This document shows, piece by piece, positions 1 through 7,900 of a DNA stretch of 43,747 nt (its first letter is position 1; every line of letters starts with the position of its first letter). Source of the stretch: Rhizobium sp. (GTDB taxonomy: Bacteria; Pseudomonadota; Alphaproteobacteria; Rhizobiales; Rhizobiaceae); assembly GCA_003527225.1 (NCBI GenBank), contig DPXQ01000012.1, positions 1 through 43,747 of the forward strand, read 5' to 3'. Both the position numbers and the translations under genes were made by a program. Under the pieces are notes generated by a model. The model had not been told where the DNA came from, ran no database searches, and was given only the letters and a program-made list of their open reading frames with translations.

Positions 1-29
1 CGGCAATCCGTCCACACTGCCTAACCAGA

Positions 30-43
30 TTGATCCAGATCAA
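30..43. promoter_or_regulatory. FNR/FixK-type anaerobox (TTGAT-N4-ATCAA)
   Basis: The sequence TTGATCCAGATCAA is a perfect match to the FNR/FixK/FnrN recognition pattern TTGATNNNNATCAA, used in rhizobia for low-oxygen control. It is symmetric, so it gives no direction. It lies 243 bases before cinR, and no good minus-10 element is seen at the class II distance to its right. It may therefore serve a gene beyond the left edge. The match is seen; function is inferred. Confidence 0.5.
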
Positions 44-203
44 CAAGTGAATATGTTAAGTAAGCCTTCAGAGACGCGAAGGATGTCAGCGACCTTAATC
101 CCGATGACCGATGCTCCCGATGAGTCCTGGAACATACGCGTGCATGACATGACGAAAATCTCGGTAAGATCGCACCGAAGTTCCATAAATTAGGTTATGC
201 GAT

Positions 204-220
204 ATGTTATACCATAACAT
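204..220. promoter_or_regulatory. Inverted repeat upstream of cinR, candidate lux-type box
   Basis: ATGTTAT-ACC-ATAACAT is a perfect inverted repeat with 7-base arms and a 3-base centre, ending 65 bases before the cinR start. Its 17-base size and position fit a LuxR-family operator, although its sequence is not the classical tra or lux box. No second copy was found upstream of cinI, traA, traC or the virB operon. Autoregulation of cinR is an inference. Confidence 0.45.
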
Positions 221-285
221 GCTATTGCTGATGAACTCTACCCTCTGTCCGCTTGATCATCGGGCACGCTTGTCAGGAGTATTGA

Positions 286-1035
286 ATGGAAAACTTACGC
301 ATACGAGACCAATTTCAGGGTCTCATCCTGGAGACCCAGAATGCCCCGAGTGTTGACGAGGCATTGCGCATCGTAGAAGCAGCTTACCGAATTGACTTTT
401 CCACCTATCACCTGGCTCTGACCGTAGCAGACGTGGTCGATACTCCATATGTCCGAACGACCTATCGTGATGCCTGGGTCGCTCGCTATCTCCTGCGCGG
501 ATATGTGAAAGTCGATCCGATCGTCCGTGAAGGTTTGATCCGGCAAATGCCGTTCGATTGGCGCGAGGTCGAGGTTGCACAAGCGGCCCATGACTTTCTG
601 CTCGACGCCCAGGAACACGGTGTGGGCGCAAATGGCTATTCGATCCCCATCGTCGACAAGAAGCGTCGTGCACTCTTCTCCTTCAACTCCAGAAAGCCCA
701 CCGGCGAGTGGAGCAGCTTGGTCCAGACGTATGGCCACGAGTGGCTCGATCTCGCGTTTCTGATCCATAGAAAGGCGGTGTTCGAACTTCACGGCGAACA
801 CGATCCAATCCCGCAGCTCGGTCCTCGCGAGAAGGAGTGCCTTTATTGGGCAGCGCTTGGAAAAACGAACGATGAAATCGCCGAGATCCTCGGCCTCTCG
901 ATGCATACGACGCAACGATACCTGATGTCGGCTCGCCACAAGCTCGGTGCTGCATCGACCACATCGGCAACCGCTCTCGCGATTCAGCTCCGCCTAATAA
1001 ACCCGTATGGCAATACGCAGGATTCGGGGAGCTAA
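286..1035 (+). CDS. cinR: LuxR-family quorum-sensing regulator, CinR-like
   Basis: Acyl-homoserine-lactone-responsive transcription factor of 249 residues. The N-terminal autoinducer-binding domain keeps the expected positions: Trp64, Tyr68, Asp77-Pro78, Trp92 and Gly117, with the spacing of TraR Trp57/Tyr61/Asp70-Pro71/Trp85/Gly113. The C-terminal LuxR helix-turn-helix begins near residue 179 (LGPREKECL). The overall wording (PFVRTTY-type, YVKVDPIV, GYSIP, IHRKAV-ELHGE-DP) resembles Rhizobium CinR more than TraR. The start has CAGGAG six bases upstream. cinI follows 66 bases later on the same strand. It probably binds 3-hydroxy-long-chain AHLs as CinR does, but that ligand is inferred by similarity from memory. 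Confidence 0.8.
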   Translation: MENLRIRDQFQGLILETQNAPSVDEALRIVEAAYRIDFSTYHLALTVADVVDTPYVRTTYRDAWVARYLLRGYVKVDPIVREGLIRQMPFDWREVEVAQAAHDFLLDAQEHGVGANGYSIPIVDKKRRALFSFNSRKPTGEWSSLVQTYGHEWLDLAFLIHRKAVFELHGEHDPIPQLGPREKECLYWAALGKTNDEIAEILGLSMHTTQRYLMSARHKLGAASTTSATALAIQLRLINPYGNTQDSGS

Positions 1036-1060
1036 TCCCCGAATATTTCGCGCGCGCGAA
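1022..1060 (+). terminator. Hairpin and palindrome between cinR and cinI
   Basis: ATTCGGGG (1022-1029) and CCCCGAAT (1037-1044) form a perfect 8-bp stem with a 7-base loop that contains the cinR stop codon. It is followed at once by a perfect 14-base palindrome, TTCGCGCGCGCGAA (1047-1060). There is no T-run, so this may be an attenuator or mRNA-stability element rather than a full terminator, adjusting cinI relative to cinR. Confidence 0.4.
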
Positions 1061-1101
1061 TCCTGTTGCACGCTGGCCTCGATCAATATGCAGAGGCAAG
1101 C

Positions 1102-1767
1102 ATGTATCTCCTTATTCAAGCACACGAATATCACAAACATACCGAACTGCTGGATCAGTCGTTCCGGCTGAGGAAAAGAGTCTTCGCAGACCAGCTCGGC
1201 TGGGACGTGTCCGTATCCGGCCATCGCGAGCGGGATCGCTATGACGACCTTCACCCTGCCTATCTGCTGTGGTGTGATGAAGATCGAAGGCAGCTTTATG
1301 GCTCGGTTCGGCTCATGCCGACGACCGGTCCGACGCTCCTCTATGACGTCTTCCGCGAAACATTTCCCGACGTGTGCAACCTGATCGCGCCTGGAATCTG
1401 GGAAGGCACGCGGATGTGCATCGACGAGGATACCATCGATCGGGATTTCCCTGACATGCGGCGGGACAGGGCCTTTTGCTTGCTGCTTCTCGCCTTGTGC
1501 GAGGCGGCGCTTGCCAATGGCATCAACACAATGATCTCGAACTACGAGCCGCATATGCGGCGTGTCTATCAAAAAGCCGGCGCCGAACTCGATGAACTCG
1601 GGCGTTCCGATGGCTATGGTCGTTTTCCGGTGTGCTGCGGCGCCTTCGAGGTCTCGCATCGCATCCTTGCGGCCATGCGTGGCAAACTCCAAGTAGGCGA
1701 CCCGCTTTATCGCCGACCAGCGTTTCCGTCGCGCACCGCCTTCGCCCCGGCGTTGTTGTCAGCCTGA
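1102..1767 (+). CDS. cinI: Acyl-homoserine-lactone synthase, CinI-like
   Basis: LuxI-family enzyme of 221 residues that makes an acyl-homoserine lactone from S-adenosylmethionine and acyl-ACP. The family signature is present: RLRKRVF and LGWDV near the N terminus, the acidic ERD-YDD segment, GSVRLMPTTGP, and the WEGTRMCIDED core with its Glu and Arg. ISNYEPHMRRVY and PVCCGAFEVS match what I know of Rhizobium CinI, which makes 3-OH-C14:1-HSL; the product here is inferred. The chosen ATG has AGAGG five bases upstream; a longer in-frame start at 1066 lacks this. It probably shares a transcript with cinR, with a hairpin between them. The usual CinI partner CinS is not next to it; a DUF2218 gene is. 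Confidence 0.8.
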   Translation: MYLLIQAHEYHKHTELLDQSFRLRKRVFADQLGWDVSVSGHRERDRYDDLHPAYLLWCDEDRRQLYGSVRLMPTTGPTLLYDVFRETFPDVCNLIAPGIWEGTRMCIDEDTIDRDFPDMRRDRAFCLLLLALCEAALANGINTMISNYEPHMRRVYQKAGAELDELGRSDGYGRFPVCCGAFEVSHRILAAMRGKLQVGDPLYRRPAFPSRTAFAPALLSA

Positions 1768-1787
1768 CCAGGTGACCTGGAGGTTCT

Positions 1788-2132
1788 ATGGCTAAACACA
1801 TTTCCGAAACGTTTGTTTCGATCCCAGATGCGGACCGGATCGCTGAGACGCTGTGCGAATCGCTCAACGATTGCGCTCTTTCGATCGACACCAATCGGAC
1901 TGAGCGAGTTCTCAACTTCGGCGACGGGCAAGCGATCATCAAGCCGAAAGTTTGCGGTCTCCACCTTCGCGTGGAGGCTGAGGATCTCGCAACATTCTTC
2001 GGAATCCGGTCCCTGTTACAGGTAGCCCTGCCGAGGGCCTCAACCGATCGGGCCGGTCACTTCGAATGGAATGCAGCGGACGACGAGCCGTTCGGGATCT
2101 TCGTCAGGCGAGCGGGCACGGGCGGATGCTAA
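1788..2132 (+). CDS. DUF2218 family protein
   Basis: Small 114-residue protein with the DUF2218 layout: an early segment on residues of the alternating-charge type, a central GDGQAIIKPKVCGLHLRVEAED strand region, and a C-terminal domain that would normally end in a short beta strand. The function of the family is unknown. It starts 20 bases after cinI, with TGGAGG just upstream of ATG, so it is likely co-transcribed with the quorum-sensing genes. It occupies the place where cinS lies downstream of cinI in R. leguminosarum, but shows no resemblance to CinS that I can see. Confidence 0.6.
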   Translation: MAKHISETFVSIPDADRIAETLCESLNDCALSIDTNRTERVLNFGDGQAIIKPKVCGLHLRVEAEDLATFFGIRSLLQVALPRASTDRAGHFEWNAADDEPFGIFVRRAGTGGC

Positions 2133-2147
2133 CAGGCCGCGTGCCCG
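2113..2147. terminator. Possible terminator between DUF2218 and the zeta gene
   Basis: CGGGCACG (2113-2120) pairs perfectly with CGTGCCCG (2140-2147) across a 19-base loop that contains the DUF2218 stop codon. It sits at the meeting point of two convergent transcripts. There is no T-run, so strength is uncertain. Confidence 0.3.
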
Positions 2148-2170
2148 GTCAATAGCGTTGCTGGGCCGAA

Positions 2171-4642
2171 TTAACGCCGTATCCCGAGCTGGGGGGTGTT
2201 CACAACGTTGCGCGTCTGTCGAAGGGACCTGTCCTGCAGCGCGCTGGCGCGATCCTGAACAAGTTTGAGTGTCGCAACTTGTTCCGACGTGATCCCGAAG
2301 GATGAACCCAGTCTGGCGACATTTCCCCCTTTCAGATCCGCGCGATCGGTTGGCGAAAGACGTTTTGTCATCGCCAGAGTAAGCGTGTCGAACTCGCGAC
2401 GAAGTGTTGGCTCCGCGTTCAAGCGCCGGACCTGTTCCTGGTCAGTCCCCGACATCAGGGCGGAGAGCTCTTTCGATGGCCTGGGAACCTCGACCCTGTG
2501 TCGCGCCTGCTCCTCGCGGTGGCGTAGGCTGATCTGATGCCGCTCGAAATCGACTGCCATCCCATAATCGACCAACGCCGCCGCGAGCCGCGGAGCATGG
2601 GCCTCCGCAGCCTGACGTGCCGGACTCGAGCCTCTCAGCCATTTCCGTCCCTCTCCTGCCATTTCACCAACGCGGCGTTCGCGCACGTCATCGCCGGCGG
2701 CCGCGCCGCTCTGCGCACCCGTGATCCGCTCCACCAAGGCCGAAACCGCCTGGCTGTTGCCGAACACAAGCCTCGACAGATTGTCGATCTCGGCGCGCTT
2801 GTCCGCAAGGCGGGCGGACCCGCGCAGCCGATCCGTGATCTCGACCTCGGACAGATCGGGCAGATCCCGCGCCGGAACGAGGACGTCGGATCGAGCCGTG
2901 CCACGTTCCCGCGCGCGGTTCGCTCCAAGATTACGCTCGTTGTCGGCAATACCACGAACAAGCTCGCCGGCTGCACGGCGTCTTTCGGCGTCGAGGCGGT
3001 CATGCCGCGCCGTCTCGGTCAGAATAGCATCCATCATCGATTTGGCGCGGGCCCGGTTTTGGAGATCGGCAGTGCGGAGCCGCAGGTCGTCCAGCATGGC
3101 CCGGACCGGCTCCCCCCTGTGGTCCACGATCATGGTGGAAATCGCCATGCGTTCAGCGATAGCCATGTTCCGCGAGAGACGGGTGCCCGTAGCTGCGACT
3201 GCCGCTGCGTAGCCCGGCTCGACAATCTCGGACATCGCAGCGTCGGTCGACATGTTGCCGTAGGCGACGGCATTGGCGCCATGGGCGAGCGTCTTTCGCA
3301 TGCCGGCGCTCTCGAGCCAGGAATCTAGGACATTGGCCAGGCGCGACAGACGGTCGGTTCCGCTGAATATCTCTCGATCGATGGCGACCCTATTGAGCAC
3401 GACCTCGAAACTTTCCGTCAGCCGGCGGCGGGACCCGTCCGGCGTTTCAACCGCGAGATCCGCAGGCAGACGATGCGCCGCCGGAAACTCCTGACTTGCG
3501 TGCTTGTCCTGGACCATGGCCCGCGTAGCCACGATCATCCCTTCGGGCGGCAAGAGGCCGAGGTCGCGCGCAGCCTCGACCAGTTTCAGAGCCATGTAGC
3601 TCTGCGCGAGGCGGCCCAGCGCATGGGCCTCGACATTCCCGATGGGCCGGCGCTCGGCATCGCGCAAGGCATTGTCATAGAGTTCGACAAACAGGCCAAG
3701 CGCGTCGGCGCGGCCCTGAAAGACCGAGCGGCCGCGTCGGCCGCCCTCGCTGCCATCAGCCTCGCGCCTCTGGGCAAGCAGGTGGTTCACATCGTCGACG
3801 GCACGCGCCCTGACGGTGGTAATGCGATAGTCCGATGCTCGCCGCTCTTCCATGCGTGCGAGAACGTGGTTCCAGTCGTCGGAGAAACGCTGGAGCTCAC
3901 CACGCGTCATCGGCCGCAATTGCTCGCGCTCGAGCGCGATCCTCGCCTGAGGTGGCTGCAACCACCCATTCTCGGTTCGCTCATTGTCATAAAGAATCGT
4001 CCCGCCCCTCGTCCGAAGCTGGACACGGTCGACAAGGTGTTCACTCTCAAGCTTCTCAAGGCTGATCCGCAGCCCGGAAACTGCTGCATCATGAACATGC
4101 TGCGGCGGAATGCGCGCAGCATCGCCCGCATGCAGCATCTCCTCAAAACGATAGTGGCTACCCTGCCAGCTGAGCCGCGGATTAACTGCGACAGCGCGCG
4201 CCTCGACGTCATACCCTCTCGCACGGGCCATACCGATGACGCGCGCGACGTTCTCCGGGGTGCGCATCGTGGTTTCGAACACGATATTGACATGGCGCTC
4301 CACGGCGGCCGACAAGAGCTTTTCCGTCCAGCACCCGGCGTCGGCTTGCGTGAATTGCGACGCGGTTTCAGGATCCTGTCTCTGAAACGCGAGGTACTGC
4401 GGGTGGTAGGTGCGCAGATCGTCGCCGACGATGCGGATCGTCGGTCCCGCGCGATCAAGTTCTGCGTGGCTGGCGATCAGGACGGCTGTTTTGCCGGCGC
4501 CCGGTTGGCCGCCGAGCAGGATGAGGCGGGGTCGCCCTGCCCGACCCATACCATCCGGCAGATAATCGGGGAGAATGTCGTTGCGGAAAATGCTCTCGTT
4601 CCTCGCCGGCGAAAGCGGACCGGCTTGCTGATCCTCCACCAT
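2171..4642 (-). CDS. Zeta-toxin protein with C-terminal BID-like secretion domain
   Basis: 823-residue fusion. The N-terminal zeta-toxin kinase domain shows Walker A GGQPGAGKT (44-52), the catalytic-type segment VGDDLR with Asp75, and FETTMRTPE with Glu123. Zeta/PezT kinases phosphorylate UDP-N-acetylglucosamine and block cell-wall synthesis. Residues 240-600 are helical and charged with no domain I recognise. Residues about 615-735 look like a BID domain, the type IV secretion signal first defined in Bartonella Bep proteins and in rhizobial TraA: IDNLSRLVFGN, a conserved helical stretch, and a basic segment rich in Arg/His. The tail LRREFDTL (748-755) is echoed in TraA as IRREFATV. The ATG is two bases after the stop of the 89-residue gene, so the two are translationally coupled. 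It is likely a protein effector for the VirB system, with its antitoxin encoded just upstream. Toxicity and secretion are untested. Confidence 0.8.
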   Translation of the reverse strand: MVEDQQAGPLSPARNESIFRNDILPDYLPDGMGRAGRPRLILLGGQPGAGKTAVLIASHAELDRAGPTIRIVGDDLRTYHPQYLAFQRQDPETASQFTQADAGCWTEKLLSAAVERHVNIVFETTMRTPENVARVIGMARARGYDVEARAVAVNPRLSWQGSHYRFEEMLHAGDAARIPPQHVHDAAVSGLRISLEKLESEHLVDRVQLRTRGGTILYDNERTENGWLQPPQARIALEREQLRPMTRGELQRFSDDWNHVLARMEERRASDYRITTVRARAVDDVNHLLAQRREADGSEGGRRGRSVFQGRADALGLFVELYDNALRDAERRPIGNVEAHALGRLAQSYMALKLVEAARDLGLLPPEGMIVATRAMVQDKHASQEFPAAHRLPADLAVETPDGSRRRLTESFEVVLNRVAIDREIFSGTDRLSRLANVLDSWLESAGMRKTLAHGANAVAYGNMSTDAAMSEIVEPGYAAAVAATGTRLSRNMAIAERMAISTMIVDHRGEPVRAMLDDLRLRTADLQNRARAKSMMDAILTETARHDRLDAERRRAAGELVRGIADNERNLGANRARERGTARSDVLVPARDLPDLSEVEITDRLRGSARLADKRAEIDNLSRLVFGNSQAVSALVERITGAQSGAAAGDDVRERRVGEMAGEGRKWLRGSSPARQAAEAHAPRLAAALVDYGMAVDFERHQISLRHREEQARHRVEVPRPSKELSALMSGTDQEQVRRLNAEPTLRREFDTLTLAMTKRLSPTDRADLKGGNVARLGSSFGITSEQVATLKLVQDRASALQDRSLRQTRNVVNTPQLGIRR

Positions 4643-4644
4643 GA

Positions 4645-4914
4645 TCAGAATTCCGCCCAGAACCGGGCTTCGTCCTTCACGCGCGGTCCCCAGAGCGCGA
4701 TCAGGTTCTCGATCGTGTCGCGGTCGAGAACAGTGACGTTTTGCTGAACGGCGATAAGATCGCGACGACGGAGCCGCAGTGCTTCAGCCGCCTCGGGGTC
4801 CGTCTCTTCGAGTTGATAGACACGGGCCGTGACGATCGCGCGCGCCTGGTTGAGGATCTCGACGGCGATCTCAGCACGGACGATTGCGTCGTAAGAAATT
4901 TCCTGTTCAGCCAT
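4645..4914 (-). CDS. Small protein, candidate antitoxin of the zeta protein
   Basis: 89-residue, mostly helical, acidic protein of no family I recognise. It lies between traA and the zeta gene, 26 bases after traA and 2 bases before zeta, the usual position of an antitoxin before its toxin. I chose the second ATG (4914) because AAAGGAG is six bases from it, while the first ATG (4920) touches the ribosome-binding site. Epsilon antitoxins of zeta toxins are also small three-helix proteins, and this one is of similar size, but I see no sequence match. Antitoxin function is inferred only from position and size. Confidence 0.65.
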   Translation of the reverse strand: MAEQEISYDAIVRAEIAVEILNQARAIVTARVYQLEETDPEAAEALRLRRRDLIAVQQNVTVLDRDTIENLIALWGPRVKDEARFWAEF

Positions 4915-4940
4915 ATTCATCTCCTTTGGATTCTTAAGTT

Positions 4941-7900
4941 TCAGCGGATGACGCCGCGGGCGCGATCAAGGACCCGCCGTTGGCGCTCTGTTACGATGTC
5001 CTGGCTTGCTTGCATCCGGACCGTCTGCTGCAGGATCTTCAGCCCTTCCTGCATCGCTTCGAACGCACGGCGCTGAGCAGGCGCCACGCGATTGATGACA
5101 TCCGCCTCTCCGCGCAGGATGGCGTTGCGCCCGAAGCGCTCGTCTAGGGCGCGGCTGACCGTTGCGAACTCCCTCCTGATAGCGGGATCGAGGGAGCCAG
5201 CAGCGACGTCGAGCTTGCCATTCTTTTTCTTCATCGCCACTGAGAGTTCTCTCAGTGCATCTTCGGCGGCCGGCGACAGTCCCGGAATGGCAACGCTCAT
5301 GCGCCGGCGCTCTCCGGAAATCGCCCCCCTCTCCGCATCAAGCGCGGTGCTAAATGAGGTGCCCAACGAGCGGACACGGTTTGCCGCGTCCGGAACGGCT
5401 TGCAGAGCCTCCTTGCGCTCCCGGCCGACAGCGAGAAACTTGTCCATGATACGATCGGAGCCGCGCAACGCGCCGTAGGCTGCAGGATCGTTGGCGACGG
5501 CCGCGGCAATCCGCTCGCCGGCAAAGCCCCTCGTGATCAGCTCCTCGATCTTGGCGGCAGCACCGGCAGGGTCGCGCCAGATTTGCGCCGCCGCGTCGAT
5601 GAGGGCGGCGCGATTATGACCATAGTGGGGAACAGCGCGCGCCCTCTCCCGGGCCTCCTGGTCAACCGGAGTTTTGAATTCTGTTACAGCGGCAAGCATC
5701 GGCAACACGGGCACCGTCTCTTTCCCCGGCTCGACGCTGGCGCCGGCCACAATCTTCGAGCGATCTTTCCTCTCGGCAAGATGCTGTTCTTCGGCAAAGC
5801 GGCGCACGACGGCAAACAGACGCGTGAGCTTTTCGCCACGATCCGGGGCAAGATCCTCAGGCATGCGCTCGATCATGTTGCGCTCGGCGATTGCGTCAGC
5901 CTTGTCGGTGAAGGCGGACCAGCCGAAGCGAGCGGTGAGAGCGTCGTTGACCGCCTTCACCTCCTGAACCAGAAGGCGATCCTCCGCCGCGTAGGTGAAG
6001 GCCGTCTTGTAGGCGTCCTGGCCACCGCGCTCGCGCATAGCTTCGATTTCAACTAGCCGGGCCATTGCCGGCTTGGACAACGCAGGAACCGATAGCGCCA
6101 TGTGGCCGCGCCGTTGTTCCTCGCGGACACCGAACCGCTCAGCCTGCCGGCGGAATTCCGTCGCGTGGGACCGCGCCAGCGGCAACAAATCCGACAACGC
6201 GGTCATCGCTGCTTTTCGCTCGTCTCGCACGGTGAGGCCATAGACCAGATTCTCCGATCCACGCAGACGACCGAGACGCTGCGGCGTGGCTGCGAGATCG
6301 GCGGCGAGCCTGCGCGGTTCGATCGTGGCGTCGGACGCGAGCACGTTCAGCCTGGCAAGCGCACCGTTAGGATCACGATAAATCTTCTCCAGGACCGGGC
6401 GAAGGATGGCCTCGCGTTCCTTCCAGCGATCCGAGCGGACCTGCGCGCGGCGGGCATCTTCATCAACGCTACGGAGAAACCGGGTTGTCGGCGGGACCAG
6501 ATACTTTGAATCTGTGGGAATCTGCGCCGCAAGATTTTCGGCGCGCTCTTCATTATACGAGACGCGCTTTTCGCGTTCGATCGCGAAGCCGAGCGCCACG
6601 CTCGCCCGCTCCCAGAGCTTCGCCACCTGCCCGCGCTTCTCCGCAAGCCACGCCAGCCGCCGCGCCGTGCCCTCCTCCATTCCGGCCACGACTTCGGCGA
6701 GCGTGTCGATACCGCGCCGGCGAGCGAAGTCGCGCGCGTGCGCCTGGTAGCCGGCCTCGCTCTCGAAATCGAGTGTGGTGGTCTTCGCCCCTGAACGGCC
6801 CAGACGCTCTATCAGCTGCTTGAACAATTCCTGCCGATGGCTCTCGCGCTCGATCCGCTCCCGCCGCGCATCGGCCGTCTCGACCTGTTCCGCGGTCCAG
6901 ACATTGCGGTCGACCTCGCGTTTTTCCGTTCGCTTCTGTCCCGTCTCCTCATCGGTGACGACAACATCCACCTTGACGGTCTCGACGCCATCCTTGCGAA
7001 GCGTGACCGTGTCGCCTTCCGAAACGCCGCCCTTCGCCAATGCCTTCCGCAGGCTGACGCCCCAGACACGATGGACCGTTCCGTCGTCAGTTTTCACATC
7101 GGCATAGGGGCTCTCGTCGGCATCCTTATCCTGTGGCCTGAACTTCGCCATGCCGATTTCCACCAGTTCACCTGTCACCCCAGCGGCATGATCTGCACGC
7201 AGCTTGCGTCCCCATTCCGGCTTTTGCTCGAAATCCTCGCGAGCGGCATAGAGATCGGCCCGGTCGCGATGGCGGGTCATCGACACATAGGTCAGGTGCT
7301 GATCCATCATGCTGGTTGCAAGCACGAAGGTCCGATCAACGGTCGCGCCTTGAGACTTGTGAATGGTCGCGGCATAGCCGTGATCGATGTTGCGGTAGCT
7401 GTCTTCGCTGATGACGATATCCCGGCCATTGTCGAGACGGACGGATAAAAGCGGACCGCCGCGCGTGTCGCCGGTGAAGACGACCGTGCCGAGCATGCCG
7501 TTCTTGACATATTGGGGTCCAAGTTTCCGCGCCCGCGGTTCAAGAAATCGAGCATTTTCGAGGAAGATGACCCGATCCCCGGCGGCAAACTCCCGCACGC
7601 CTCGCTCCGTTTGGAATTCACGAGAGACGGTCAGCGCGCCTTCATCTTTCATGACCTTGCGCAGCGCCTCATTGAGCCGCTTCACGTCGTCATTGGTATG
7701 GGCGAGAACGAGCAGTTCGTCGCCGCGCAAGCGGACCGGCTGTTCGGTATCTGCATTTTTCTGGATCAGGTCACGGCGGGCGCTCGTCCAATCCGCAACG
7801 ATGCGCTCCACAACTTCAGCCCGGTTTTCGGTCTCGACGATATGCCCACGCTGCGCGTAAGCATCCAACCCCTCCTCGACCTTGCCACGAGCAAAGAGAC

